The notes below the pieces were generated by a model, which searched no databases, was not told the origin of the DNA, and was given only the letters and a program-made list of their open reading frames with translations. The translations under genes and the position numbers were made by a program. Positions 9,046 to 17,776 of a stretch of DNA of 64,000 bases are shown here, piece by piece. Positions within the stretch are counted from its first letter, which is position 1. Each line of letters begins with the position of its first letter. This DNA comes from Flavobacterium sp. KACC 22763 (lineage in GTDB: Bacteria > Bacteroidota > Bacteroidia > Flavobacteriales > Flavobacteriaceae): positions 992,001 to 1,056,000 of the forward strand of contig NZ_CP117879.1 of the NCBI RefSeq assembly GCF_028736155.1, given 5' to 3'.

Positions 9046-12000
9046 ATGTTAAAGAAAATAATAGACAGGCCAGTATTGGCCACAGTTATCTCTATTGTAC
9101 TGGTTATACTGGGGATTATAGGTCTTACCAGATTATCGGTAACGCGATTTCCAGATATTTCGCCACCAACTGTTATGGTAAGCGGTTCGTATCCGGGAGG
9201 AAATAGTGAAACCGTTATCCGTTCGGTAGTAACACCTTTAGAAGAGCAGATTAACGGAGTTGAAAATATGCAGTATATTAAATCTACTGCAAGTAATGAC
9301 GGATCTTTTTCGATCAGTGTCATTTTCAAACAAGGAGTAGATCCAGATCAGGCTGCGGTAAACGTGCAGAACAGAGTGCAGCAAGCAACTCCAAAACTGC
9401 CTCAAGAAGTTATCCGAATGGGACTTACGACTTCAAAACAGCAGAATAGTATGATTGTTATTTTCAACTTATACACAGATGATAATAGCAAATACGACGA
9501 GCTGTTTCTTCAGAACTATGCCAATATTAACTTAGTGCCTCAAATGAAACGTGTTCCTGGAGTAGGACAGGTTCAGATTTTCGGGCAGAAAGATTATTCA
9601 ATGCGTATTTGGCTAGATCCGCGTAAAATGGCAAATGCAGGTTTGGTTCCATCAGATGTAACTCAAGCCATTGCAGAACAGAGTTTAGAATCGGCTCCAG
9701 GAAAATTGGGAGAAGAATCTTCAGCGGCATTAGAATATGTAATTCGTTACAAAGGAAAAAAGAACAAGCCAGAACAATATGAAAATATTGTCGTTAAAAA
9801 TGTTGGCAGCAATGTTTTAAGATTGAAAGATGTAGCGAGAGTAGAATTTGGTTCTATTTCGTACAGTGGAGACAATAAATCGAACAGTAAAAATGCTGTT
9901 ACGATGGCAATTTTACAGACTTCGGGTTCTAATGCAAACGACATTGAAATCGGAATCAATAAAGAAGTAGAAAGATTGTCTAAATCTTTCCCTCCGGGTA
10001 TTAAATACGTAAACGTAATGAGTACCAAAGAAAGATTGGACGAAGCAACTGGGCAAGTAAAATCGACTCTTTTAGAAGCTTTTATTCTAGTATTTATCGT
10101 AGTATTTATTTTCCTTCAGGACATTCGCTCGACGATAATTCCAGCTATTGCAGTTCCAGTTGCGATTGTGGGAACATTTTTCTTCCTGCTGGTTTTCGGA
10201 TTTACGATTAATATCCTAACGCTTTTTGCTTTAGTTCTAGCGATTGGAATTGTAGTCGATGATGCGATTGTAGTCGTCGAAGCCGTGCACAGTAAAATGG
10301 AAGAAGACGAAGGAATTTCTGCAAAAGAAGCAACTCACAGCGCGATGGCAGAAATTACGGGAGCGGTAATTTCGATTACTTTGGTGATGTCCGCGGTATT
10401 TATCCCAATCGGATTTATGACAGGATCTTCTGGGATTTTCTATAAGCAATTTGCTTATACATTGGCAATTGCGATTATTATCTCAGCTGTAAATGCCTTG
10501 ACATTAACTCCAGCATTATGTGCACTTTTGCTAAAGAATCACGGACATAAACATGGGGAAAGCGAACATAAAACGAGCTTTAAAGACCGTTTTTTCGTCG
10601 GATTCAATACAAGTTTCAACAATTTAACGGGAAGATATATCAAAGGCGTTCGTTTCTTAATTGGCAGAAAATGGCTCGCAGCGGGATTAGTGGCAGGGAT
10701 AACTGCGATTGCAGTTTACACGATGACATCTACACCAAAAAGTTTCGTGCCTCTTGAAGATGACGGTTTTATGGTGTACAGTTTGTCAATGCCACCAGGA
10801 ACAGCGCTTGATCGTACTACAGCTGTAATTCAGAAATTAGAAAAAGAATTGGCTCCAATAGAAGCGATTGATGTTAATACGAGTATTACAGGCTTCAATA
10901 TTTTGAGTAATAGTGCCAGCCCTGCTTACGGATTAGGTTTTATAAAACTGAAACCTAAGAAAGATAGGGGAGCAGTTAAAGATATTGAAGAAATTATGAA
11001 TATCGTAAGCGGAAAACTGGCAAAAATTAAAGAAGGTCAGATTATGGTTTTCAGAATGCCTCCGGTAGAAGGTTTTGGTGTGACAAGTGGTGCCGAAATC
11101 GTATTGCAGGACAGAATGGCGAGAAGCCCAGAAACTTTAAAAGCCATGTCTGATAAAGTAATCGCACAGATTATGAAACAGCCTGGAGTACAATATGCTT
11201 ACACGACTTTTAGAGCCGATTATCCGCAATTGGAATTGGAAGTTGACGAAGATAAAGCGCGCCAAATGGGTGTAAATATCAAAGAGCTTTTAGGAAATAT
11301 TCAAACCTATTTTGCAGGAGATCAATCTGCTGACTTTTCGAGATTTGGTAAGTTTTACCGTGTGAATGTAAAAGCCGATGGTATTTTTAGAATGGATGAA
11401 GATGCGTTCAATGAAATTTTCGTAAGAAATAACGATATGCAGATGGTTCCAGTAAAATCAATCGTAAAGTTTCATAAAGTGTATGGGCCAGAATCAGTAA
11501 ACCGTTACAATCTTTATAATTCGGTAAACATTACAGCGATGGCTTTGCTTGGCTACAGTAACGGACAAATTATGGCTAATCTAGAGCAAGTTTTAGATAA
11601 ACTTCCTGCTGATTATAGTTACGAATGGACAGGTTTAAGTTTGGAGGAAAAAGCAGGAGGGAGTCAAACGGTTGCTATTTTCGGATTATGTCTATTGTTT
11701 GTATTCTTCTTATTAGCAGCGCAGTACGAAAGTTATTTACTGCCACTTGCGGTATTGCTTTCTATTCCAACAGGAATTTTAGGAGCTTTTGCGGGAATTA
11801 AAGCAGTTGGTTTAGATAACAATATTTACGTTCAGGTCGGATTAATCATGCTTGTTGGACTTTTGGCTAAAAATGCCATTTTGATTGTCGAATTTGCTTT
11901 GCAGAGACGTTTGGCTGGATTAACTATAATCGATGCAGCAATTGAAGGGGCAAAATCTAGGTTAAGACCAATTATCATGACTTCGCTGGCATTTATTGTT

Positions 12001-12201
12001 GGTATGATTCCGTTGATGTTTGCCTCTGGTGGAACGGCAGTCGGGAACCGATCTATCAGTGTGAGTGCCGCAGTCGGAATGTTTAGCGGTGTTGTGTTGG
12101 GTGTTTTCGTGATTCCGTTGCTTTTCATTGTATTTCAGTATTTACAGGAAAAAGTGTCAAGAAAGAAAATCGCAACTCAAGTTCAAACGATAAAAGAATA
12201 A
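9046..12201 (+). CDS. RND multidrug efflux transporter (AcrB/HAE-1 family)
   Basis: Proton-driven inner-membrane pump of 1051 residues, the expected length for HAE-1 permeases. The start MLKKIIDRPVLATVISIVLV is typical, as is the TRLSVTRFPDISPPTVMVSGSYPGG entry to the porter domain. Proton-relay residues are present: D405-D406 in IGIVVDDAIVVVE and K942 in GLLAKNAILIVEF. Twelve transmembrane helices and two large periplasmic loops can be traced. The C-terminus is short and basic. It sits 28 bases after the adaptor and 2 bases before the outer-membrane factor. Substrates are likely hydrophobic or amphiphilic drugs, which is a family-level inference. Confidence 0.96.
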   Translation: MLKKIIDRPVLATVISIVLVILGIIGLTRLSVTRFPDISPPTVMVSGSYPGGNSETVIRSVVTPLEEQINGVENMQYIKSTASNDGSFSISVIFKQGVDPDQAAVNVQNRVQQATPKLPQEVIRMGLTTSKQQNSMIVIFNLYTDDNSKYDELFLQNYANINLVPQMKRVPGVGQVQIFGQKDYSMRIWLDPRKMANAGLVPSDVTQAIAEQSLESAPGKLGEESSAALEYVIRYKGKKNKPEQYENIVVKNVGSNVLRLKDVARVEFGSISYSGDNKSNSKNAVTMAILQTSGSNANDIEIGINKEVERLSKSFPPGIKYVNVMSTKERLDEATGQVKSTLLEAFILVFIVVFIFLQDIRSTIIPAIAVPVAIVGTFFFLLVFGFTINILTLFALVLAIGIVVDDAIVVVEAVHSKMEEDEGISAKEATHSAMAEITGAVISITLVMSAVFIPIGFMTGSSGIFYKQFAYTLAIAIIISAVNALTLTPALCALLLKNHGHKHGESEHKTSFKDRFFVGFNTSFNNLTGRYIKGVRFLIGRKWLAAGLVAGITAIAVYTMTSTPKSFVPLEDDGFMVYSLSMPPGTALDRTTAVIQKLEKELAPIEAIDVNTSITGFNILSNSASPAYGLGFIKLKPKKDRGAVKDIEEIMNIVSGKLAKIKEGQIMVFRMPPVEGFGVTSGAEIVLQDRMARSPETLKAMSDKVIAQIMKQPGVQYAYTTFRADYPQLELEVDEDKARQMGVNIKELLGNIQTYFAGDQSADFSRFGKFYRVNVKADGIFRMDEDAFNEIFVRNNDMQMVPVKSIVKFHKVYGPESVNRYNLYNSVNITAMALLGYSNGQIMANLEQVLDKLPADYSYEWTGLSLEEKAGGSQTVAIFGLCLLFVFFLLAAQYESYLLPLAVLLSIPTGILGAFAGIKAVGLDNNIYVQVGLIMLVGLLAKNAILIVEFALQRRLAGLTIIDAAIEGAKSRLRPIIMTSLAFIVGMIPLMFASGGTAVGNRSISVSAAVGMFSGVVLGVFVIPLLFIVFQYLQEKVSRKKIATQVQTIKE

Positions 12202-12203
12202 GA

Positions 12204-13613
12204 ATGAAAACACTATATAAAATAGGAATGGTTTTGTTTTCCGCAGCGATTATGACATCGTGTGTGGTGGGCAAAAAGTATTCTCGTACAGAATTAAATG
12301 CTCCAGAAAAATTCCGCGAAGAGGTAGCGGTTACTGGAGACACGGTTTTGCTTCCGTGGAAAAACTATTATAAAGATCCTTTGCTCGTTGCTTTGATTGA
12401 AAAAGCTTTGGTAAAAAACAATGAAGTTATTATTGCCATGAAAAGCATGGAACAGCTCGATCTCAGCTATAAACAAGCCAAATTATCGTTATTACCCACA
12501 CTAGATTTCGATGCCGGGGCGAGCCGTTCTTATCAATCAAAAAACTCATTAAACGGGTCATTAAGTGCTCAGTTTATTGGTAAAGACTATATGGATGATT
12601 ACAGCGCCAATCTCCGTCTTTCTTGGGAAGTAGATATTTGGGGAAAGGCAGCCATGCAGAAAAGAGATGCTAAAGCAGCTTATTTTGCTCAAAAAGAAAA
12701 TCTTTCGGCGTTAAAAACCCGAATTATTGTTCAAGTTGCCCAGTCGTACTACAATCTCTTAGGTTTAGATGAACAATTGAAAATTGCAGAGAAAAACATC
12801 GAATTGAGTACTAATACTTTGAACATGATGCAATTGCAATACAAATCAGGTTCGATTAGTTCTTTGGCAGTAAATCAGACCGAAGCTCAGAAAAAAACAG
12901 CTGAATTACTAGTGCCTTTAGCGAAAGCGAATATTGCAGTTCAAGAAAATGCTTTGCAGATTTTGTGCGGAGAATATCCTGATAAGATTGAAAGAGCAGG
13001 CAATATTGATGCAGCAGAAGTTTCGGTACTTTTTCCAGCAGGAATTCCAGCTTCGCTTTTAAGCAGAAGGCCAGATGTAAAAGCCAGCGAATATGCGGTT
13101 ATGTCGGCTAACGCTAAAACAGGATTGGCAAAAGCAACGATGTATCCGACTTTAAGTTTGAATCCGTCAATTGGAGTTAATTCTTTTGAATTCGAAAACT
13201 GGTTTAATTTTCCAGGTTCTGTTACCAAAACGATTGCAGCCAATTTAGCGCAGCCAATTTTTAGAAAAAAAGCATTGCGAACAGCTTATGAAGTGGCCGT
13301 TATCGAACAGGAAAAAGCGGTTGTACAATTTAAACAATCTTTTATAACGGCAGTTGGCGAAGTAAACGATGCGATGTCTAGGTTGAAATATTCTGATGAA
13401 CGTATGATTTTAGCAAAAGATAAAGCAGAATCTTTAGACAAAGCCACTTCAGATGCTTCTTTGCTTTACAAAAGTGGAATGGCAAATTACCTTGAAGTAA
13501 TCGCAGCTCAGAACAGTTCGCTCCAAAACGAATTGGATCTCGTAACAATAAAACTCGAAAAGCTGAATGCAGCAATTAACCTGTACCGTGCTTTAGGCGG
13601 CGGAGTAGAGTAG
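12204..13613 (+). CDS. RND efflux outer-membrane factor (TolC/OprM, NodT family)
   Basis: Outer-membrane channel of the tripartite pump. The lipoprotein signal ends at IMTSC (C20), followed by VVGKKYSRTELNAPEKFRE, the usual start of NodT-family lipoproteins. Two OEP repeats are visible, with the WWxxF-like PWKNYYKDPLL near residue 50 and LSWEVDIWGKA near 140, and SLLSRRPDVKASEYAVMSANAKTG starting the second repeat. 469 residues is normal. The gene begins 2 bases after the pump gene and ends the operon; about 80 bases later another plus-strand gene of unrelated type starts. Confidence 0.95.
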   Translation: MKTLYKIGMVLFSAAIMTSCVVGKKYSRTELNAPEKFREEVAVTGDTVLLPWKNYYKDPLLVALIEKALVKNNEVIIAMKSMEQLDLSYKQAKLSLLPTLDFDAGASRSYQSKNSLNGSLSAQFIGKDYMDDYSANLRLSWEVDIWGKAAMQKRDAKAAYFAQKENLSALKTRIIVQVAQSYYNLLGLDEQLKIAEKNIELSTNTLNMMQLQYKSGSISSLAVNQTEAQKKTAELLVPLAKANIAVQENALQILCGEYPDKIERAGNIDAAEVSVLFPAGIPASLLSRRPDVKASEYAVMSANAKTGLAKATMYPTLSLNPSIGVNSFEFENWFNFPGSVTKTIAANLAQPIFRKKALRTAYEVAVIEQEKAVVQFKQSFITAVGEVNDAMSRLKYSDERMILAKDKAESLDKATSDASLLYKSGMANYLEVIAAQNSSLQNELDLVTIKLEKLNAAINLYRALGGGVE

Positions 13614-13694
13614 CACTTAATTTTTGATGATTCACCATTTCTGTAAGCAATTATAGAGGTGGTGAATTTCTTTTTGAATTGAATTTACTGATTT

Positions 13695-14477
13695 ATGGAC
13701 AAAATTACTTTTACCCGATCAGAACTTTATGATTTGGTTTGGAAATTTCCGATTCCGCAGATTGCAAAGCATTATGAGATTTCCAGTATGGGAATCAAAA
13801 ATGCCTGTGAAAAAATGGAGATACCACTTCCAAAAAGCAGATTTTGGGTTGGGCCAGAATATAAGAGGAAAAATATTCCAGAGCTTTCATTAAATTTTAA
13901 TGGAAATAATGAGATTACGATTTTAAAAAAGACCTATGAAATGCAACTTAGAGTTCCTCTAAAATCTACACCTTTGCTTGATTTGACTCAAAGTATAAAA
14001 AACGATGTTCATGCTCCTTTAAGCGTTAGCGATACATTAGAAAAACCAGTTGAGATTATTGCGTCCACAAAGCAATATTGGGAAAGCAAAATTGTAGATC
14101 AAGATATTCTGCTAGATAAGTTGGAAATTTTGGATTTATATGTTTCTAAAGAAAACTTGGATCGGGCTTTACGTTTTATGAATGCTTTGATCAGACTCAT
14201 TCAATATCGCGGACATGAATTTAGAAAAGGTCTAGACGGATTGGATACTGTTGTTTTTAAAAATGGAGCTGAAATTAAAGTGGATTTAAGAGAAGCACAA
14301 AAAAGACTAACCAAAAAAAGTATGAGGGAAACTTGGGGATATGTTTTTACAGGCGATTTCATTTTTAGAATTTCAAGAAGAGCAAATAAAAAAGAATGGC
14401 GCGACGGAAAAATTAAGCTTGAAAATAATCTTGCATTGATTATGGCAAAACTAGAATTAATGGCAGCAGAAGATTAA
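13695..14477 (+). CDS. HTH-containing protein of unknown function
   Basis: 260 residues, no signal peptide or membrane segment. The first 50 residues read like a short helix-turn-helix: FTRSELYDLVWKFPIPQIAK followed by HYEISSMGIKNACEKMEIPL and PKSRFW, a pattern seen at the N-terminus of uncharacterised bacterial proteins of similar size. The remainder (about 120-260) is Lys/Glu/Leu-rich with a KYWESKIVDQ-like helical stretch and a basic patch RRANKKEWRDGKI near the end. I infer a DNA-binding or replication/repair-associated protein, but no enzyme motif is visible. It stands alone after the efflux operon, with tandem repeats and a terminator downstream. Confidence 0.7.
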   Translation: MDKITFTRSELYDLVWKFPIPQIAKHYEISSMGIKNACEKMEIPLPKSRFWVGPEYKRKNIPELSLNFNGNNEITILKKTYEMQLRVPLKSTPLLDLTQSIKNDVHAPLSVSDTLEKPVEIIASTKQYWESKIVDQDILLDKLEILDLYVSKENLDRALRFMNALIRLIQYRGHEFRKGLDGLDTVVFKNGAEIKVDLREAQKRLTKKSMRETWGYVFTGDFIFRISRRANKKEWRDGKIKLENNLALIMAKLELMAAED

Positions 14478-14499
14478 ATTTCGAAATGGGGTAAAATAT

Positions 14500-14890
14500 G
14501 TCGCTCCGCTGGAGCTTTATATTGTAAATGTTCAATCTTTGCTATAAATATTCCGCTTCTCCGAAGCGTGTAACGAGAAATCTTCTAAAGCTTTATATTG
14601 TGAATTGTTAGGTAATGCCCCCAGTGGGGCAAAATATTTATAGATTCCAATAAGACGAATGGAAAAAAGCTCCAGCGGAGCGACATTTTTTGAATTCTTA
14701 TATATCGCTCCGCTGGAGCTTTATATTGTAAATGTTCAATTTTTGCTATAAATATTGCGCTTTTCCGAAGCTTATAAAGAGAAATCTTCCAAAGCTTTAT
14801 ATTTTAAATTGTTAGGTAATGCCCCAGCGGGGCAAAATATTTATAGATTCCAATAAGACAAATGGAAAAAAGCTCCAGCGGAGCGACACA
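14500..14890. repeat. two tandem 187-base palindrome-ended repeats (GCTCCAGCGGAGC family)
   Basis: Two direct copies, 14500-14686 and 14704-14890, are separated by 17 bases and are about 90 percent alike. Each starts with TCGCTCCGCTGGAGCTTTA and ends with the complement AGCTCCAGCGGAGCGA, so each unit has long terminal inverted repeats. Inside lies a second palindrome (GCCCCnGTGGGGC or GCCCCAGCGGGGC) followed by AAAATATTTATAGA. A diverged relative lies at 56365-56545. No coding frame and no transposase are present. Confidence 0.88.
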
Positions 14891-14914
14891 TTTTTTTGCT
14901 TTTCGAAAGTTTAC

Positions 14915-14951
14915 AAAAAAAGAGGTTTTCTTTTGAGAAAACCTCTTTTTT
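14915..14951. terminator. bidirectional hairpin terminator
   Basis: AAAAAAAGAGGTTTTC pairs with GAAAACCTCTTTTTT around a short TTTT-type loop. It is placed between the plus-strand HTH gene and the minus-strand dioxygenase gene that converge here. Confidence 0.85.
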
Positions 14952-14997
14952 CAAATAGTTGTGTTGCGGTTTAAAACAAACCGGCTTAGCATTTGAA

Positions 14998-15936
14998 TTA
15001 GTTTATTTTAACCAAATGAGCTTCAATAGCAGCTCTTTGAGGTTCGTATTGAGCAGGAAGTTTTAAGTTCTGACCTAATTCTTCTAAGCTTTCGTCGACA
15101 GTAAACCCTGGATTATCGGTTGCAATTTCGAATAAAACGCCTCCTGGCTCTCTGAAATATAGAGAATGGAAATACTGTCTGTCAATTTGTGGTGTAATAG
15201 ACAATCCGTAATCTTCGATTTTTTCTCTGAATTTCATCAAAATTTCATCATTTGGAACACGGAATGCTACGTGATGAATAGTTCCGTTTGCATTTAAACC
15301 ACGTTTTTCCTCTGGTAGTTCTACCAAGTCAACAATGGCAGCATTTTCTACAGCATCTGTTGCATAACGGTAACGGTTAACATCCTGATCGATTAGTTTG
15401 TATCCAAATATATCAGTTAAGATGGCTGCAGTTGCTTTGATGCTGTTTAAAGTCAAAGTAATGTTGTGAAAACCTTTTGTAGCCACATCAGCTTTTACTT
15501 CATCAGTTTCCCAAGCTTTTCTGTTATCTTCTGTTTTAGATTCGATTAACTCTAGTTTTAGTCCGTCTGGATCTAAGAATGTCAAATATTTTTCTCCAAA
15601 CTTTTCTGCTGGTTTATTGTAAATCACATTGTATTTTTCAAAACGTTTCTGCCAGAAATCTAAACTTCCTTTTGGAACAGAATAACCAATTTCAGTTGCC
15701 ATTCCAGAACCTTTTCTTCCTTGCTGGATTCCTTCTCCCCAAGGGAAAAAAGTTAAGATTGTTCCAGCGCTTCCTACTTCGTCACCAAAGTAAAAATGGT
15801 ATGTTCCAGGATCATCAAAGTTTACTGTTTTTTTGATAAATCTTAATCCTAAAACTTTAGAATAAAAGTCAAAATTACGTTTAGCGTCACCTGCGATTGC
15901 AGTAATATGGTGTAAGCCTAATATTTTATTTTCCAT
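14998..15936 (-). CDS. ring-cleaving VOC dioxygenase (MhqO/glyoxalase-like)
   Basis: 312-residue protein with two vicinal-oxygen-chelate modules. The first starts LGLHHITAIAGDAKRNFDFY (H9/H10) and the second is around TIHHVAFRVPNDE (H221/H222), with E270 in GGVLFEIATDNPGF. These His and Glu residues are the likely metal ligands. Length and order match the MhqO-type 'ring-cleaving dioxygenase' group that protects Bacillus against quinones and hydroquinones. A serine hydrolase resembling MhqD lies two genes upstream, supporting that role. It has its own promoter with an operator-like palindrome (15977-16021), so it can be transcribed apart from the upstream pair. Substrate is inferred, not shown. 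Confidence 0.88.
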   Translation of the reverse strand: MENKILGLHHITAIAGDAKRNFDFYSKVLGLRFIKKTVNFDDPGTYHFYFGDEVGSAGTILTFFPWGEGIQQGRKGSGMATEIGYSVPKGSLDFWQKRFEKYNVIYNKPAEKFGEKYLTFLDPDGLKLELIESKTEDNRKAWETDEVKADVATKGFHNITLTLNSIKATAAILTDIFGYKLIDQDVNRYRYATDAVENAAIVDLVELPEEKRGLNANGTIHHVAFRVPNDEILMKFREKIEDYGLSITPQIDRQYFHSLYFREPGGVLFEIATDNPGFTVDESLEELGQNLKLPAQYEPQRAAIEAHLVKIN

Positions 15937-15976
15937 GGTATTTGTTATATTAAATTGTTGTTTGATTTTTCTTTTA

Positions 15977-16021
15977 CAAATTTACGTCCGTTATGCTTCT
16001 GGATCGATTAACCTAGATTAA
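15977..16021 (-). promoter_or_regulatory. promoter with -7 box and 14-base palindromic operator
   Basis: On the minus strand, TAAATTTG (15977-15984) matches the Bacteroidota -7 box TAnnTTTG about 40 bases before the dioxygenase start. Exactly 23 bases further upstream lies TTAATCTAGGTTAA (16008-16021), palindromic except for one base, in the place of the -33 box. The same palindrome and the same 23-base gap occur at 25999-26043. I infer a binding site for a common transcription factor, probably an activator since no TTTG -33 box is present. Confidence 0.65.
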
Positions 16022-16131
16022 GAAATGAAATACGGTGCGTTTTTGAAATTTTCAAAGAATAACCAAATCTCATTCCATTTGATTAAGTGCTTTGTTTTCA
16101 AGGTTTTTAAGGAAAAGCCAATTTGATATTA

Positions 16132-16145
16132 CACGATATATCGTG
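16132..16145. promoter_or_regulatory. perfect 14-base palindrome CACGATATATCGTG
   Basis: Perfect dyad in the 262-base gap between the cupin stop and the dioxygenase start, about 110 bases upstream of the promoter at 15977. Its CGATATATCG core recurs at 24655-24664 upstream of the isochorismatase-like gene. Possible regulator site; function unknown. Confidence 0.4.
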
Positions 16146-16198
16146 ATTTTGATAATGGAGGATGTATATTTAGAGAATTTGAACCAACAGAATATGAT

Positions 16199-16549
16199 CT
16201 ACAATTTTATAAATATTGATTTTCGAAGTTTTGGCTCGATGTTTTTAGTTTTGTGACCTTTTCCTGTAGTGTCTTCTACCAATAAAATTGAACCAGTTGG
16301 AAATGTTCTTTTTTCTCCCAGCGAAGTTTCGATTTCTACGCCTCCTTCCAGCAAAACAATGTACTGGCGGTCTGGCGCATTATGAAAATCGTAATCGTAA
16401 GACGGACTTACTTCTCTAAAAACAATAGATTTGACAGGTTCATCTTCAGATAAAAATCCAATATCGCCATTGTTTTTCAACGGAACTTCAAAGTCTTCAA
16501 AATGGCTTTCTCCGTTAGCATCGCTGTAAACACGAGTTATAGTGATCAT
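16199..16549 (-). CDS. cupin-domain protein
   Basis: Small soluble protein of 116 residues forming one cupin barrel: FHNAPDRQYIVLLEGGVEIETSLGEKRTFPTGSILLVEDTTGKGHKT gives the two cupin motifs, with one clear His (H in GKGHKT) and another in YDFHNAP. The metal site looks partial, so catalysis is uncertain. Its ATG overlaps the stop of the upstream hydrolase gene by one base (TAATG), so the two are translationally coupled. The next gene downstream is the ring-cleaving dioxygenase, 262 bases away with its own promoter. A role in the same aromatic or quinone detoxification is plausible by context only. Confidence 0.75.
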   Translation of the reverse strand: MITITRVYSDANGESHFEDFEVPLKNNGDIGFLSEDEPVKSIVFREVSPSYDYDFHNAPDRQYIVLLEGGVEIETSLGEKRTFPTGSILLVEDTTGKGHKTKNIEPKLRKSIFIKL

Positions 16550-17169
16550 TATTTTTTATTGAAAATCAATGCATTTGCGCAATCTACTTCATCTTGACTG
16601 ATGGTATGTCCCATGTTTGGATAGATTTTTTTAGTTACGTCTGCACCCATTTTTTCCATAAGCGCTTCGGTATCATTTACTCTTTCTACAGGAACATGAA
16701 AATCAGGATCGCTTGTTCCAATAAAAACAGGCGTATTTTCAAAGTTTCCAGAATAGTGATTTTCATACACCTTATCACCAATAAGTCCGCCTGTAAAAGC
16801 TACGATTCCGCCATATTTTGCTGCATTTCGGGTCGTAAATTCCAAAGCAAGACAAGCTCCTTGAGAAAAGCCTAAGAAATAGATATTTTCTTTCTCAATT
16901 CCGTTTTGTTGAATAGCGACAACAACCTGATGAATTGCATCTAAAGATTTTGAAAATGAAGGTTCGTTTTCGTTTAACGGAGCCAGAAACGAATATGGAT
17001 ACCAAGTTCTATTTTCTGCCTGAGGAGCAACCAATGCAAAATCTTCAACTTTAAGATGTTTGGCAATAGAAAGAATATCATGAGCACTCGCACCGCGTCC
17101 GTGAATCATAATAAGAGCTTTTTTAGCTTCATTTAAAGGAACTCCGTCTGTTAATATGTCTGTATTCAT
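16549..17169 (-). CDS. carboxylesterase/phospholipase-family hydrolase (MhqD-like)
   Basis: Cytoplasmic alpha/beta hydrolase, 206 residues. ALIMIHGRGASAHDI carries the oxyanion-hole region, GFSQGA the nucleophile S102, GTSDPDFHVP the acid (D156 most likely) and NMGHTIS the base H188. This matches the Abhydrolase_2 family (YpfH, MhqD, EstB). In Bacillus, MhqD sits in an operon with the ring-cleaving dioxygenase MhqO; the same two families occur here with a cupin between. Upstream lies one of the ACACATAG-type repeats, which may mark the operon boundary. Confidence 0.88.
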   Translation of the reverse strand: MNTDILTDGVPLNEAKKALIMIHGRGASAHDILSIAKHLKVEDFALVAPQAENRTWYPYSFLAPLNENEPSFSKSLDAIHQVVVAIQQNGIEKENIYFLGFSQGACLALEFTTRNAAKYGGIVAFTGGLIGDKVYENHYSGNFENTPVFIGTSDPDFHVPVERVNDTEALMEKMGADVTKKIYPNMGHTISQDEVDCANALIFNKK

Positions 17170-17207
17170 AAGGATTTTAATTTTTTTAATCTGCAGTTTT
17201 TTATTTT

Positions 17208-17347
17208 AAACACATAGAAACATAGCTTTTATGAATGTATAGAAGGCGTTTCACTTTGTTTAAAAAAAACATAGAGCTATGTGTGAGAAACTAGTTTCTT
17301 TCTAATCTCTTTTTTTAAGGAAAGAAAACTATGTTTCTATATGTTTA
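17208..17347. repeat. ACACATAG-family interspersed repeat, copy 1
   Basis: Begins with AAACACATAGAAACATAG and ends with a slightly changed complement CTATGTTTCTATATGTTT. The centre holds the 12-base palindrome GAAACTAGTTTC flanked by a CACATAG-type half-site, and GGCGTTTCACTTTG lies to its left. Four further copies lie at 19073, 22368, 29919 and 53344. It fills the space between two minus-strand genes. Confidence 0.85.
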
Positions 17348-17363
17348 ATATTTATAGACTTTA

Positions 17364-17654
17364 CTATTTCTCCCAAATATCTTCATATTCATCTGGATGC
17401 CTTTTGAATTGCGCGTGTACATAAGGACAAAGGGGTAAAACTTTTAAATTGTTGGCACGAACGTACGACACCATTTCTTCTAAAAGCTTCTTTGCATAAC
17501 CTTTTCCTTCTCCTTCCGGCTCAACTCCAGTGTGATAAACTGTCAATAGATCAGGTTTGATGCTTACTGTCATTTCGCCCAGTTTTTTATCATCGACATA
17601 GAGATTAAAAGCACCGTGTTTTTTTTCGTCTAATTCTAATTTTATTGTTTCCAT
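17364..17654 (-). CDS. GNAT-type N-acetyltransferase (YjdJ-like, COG2388)
   Basis: 96-residue single-domain acetyltransferase. GVEPEGEGKGYAKKLLEEMVSYVRANNLKVLPLCPYVHAQFKRHPDEYEDI gives the acetyl-CoA pyrophosphate loop (a GxGxG/A-like EGEGKGYA) and the C-terminal CPYV...HPEY motif typical of the small YjdJ group. I chose the ATG at 17654, preceded by AATAAA, over a longer frame starting at 17726 whose first 24 residues are basic and unlike the family. Substrate unknown. It is followed downstream by the YoaK-like gene in the opposite transcription order of the stress cluster. Confidence 0.85.
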   Translation of the reverse strand: METIKLELDEKKHGAFNLYVDDKKLGEMTVSIKPDLLTVYHTGVEPEGEGKGYAKKLLEEMVSYVRANNLKVLPLCPYVHAQFKRHPDEYEDIWEK

Positions 17655-17776
17655 TTTATTGGGTTGTATTTTTGTTTTATACCTAATATCAGCAATTTCT
17701 TTTTTAGGAAAAAGAGATAAAACCATTCTTTAAAGATACTATATTATTTAGTAAACTGCAATTCAAAAAAGCTTGT

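Noticed and set aside
17655..17726. Longer N-terminus for the GNAT protein
   Set aside because: The extra 24 residues are basic and do not belong to the YjdJ-like fold, and the ATG at 17654 has the AATAAA context.
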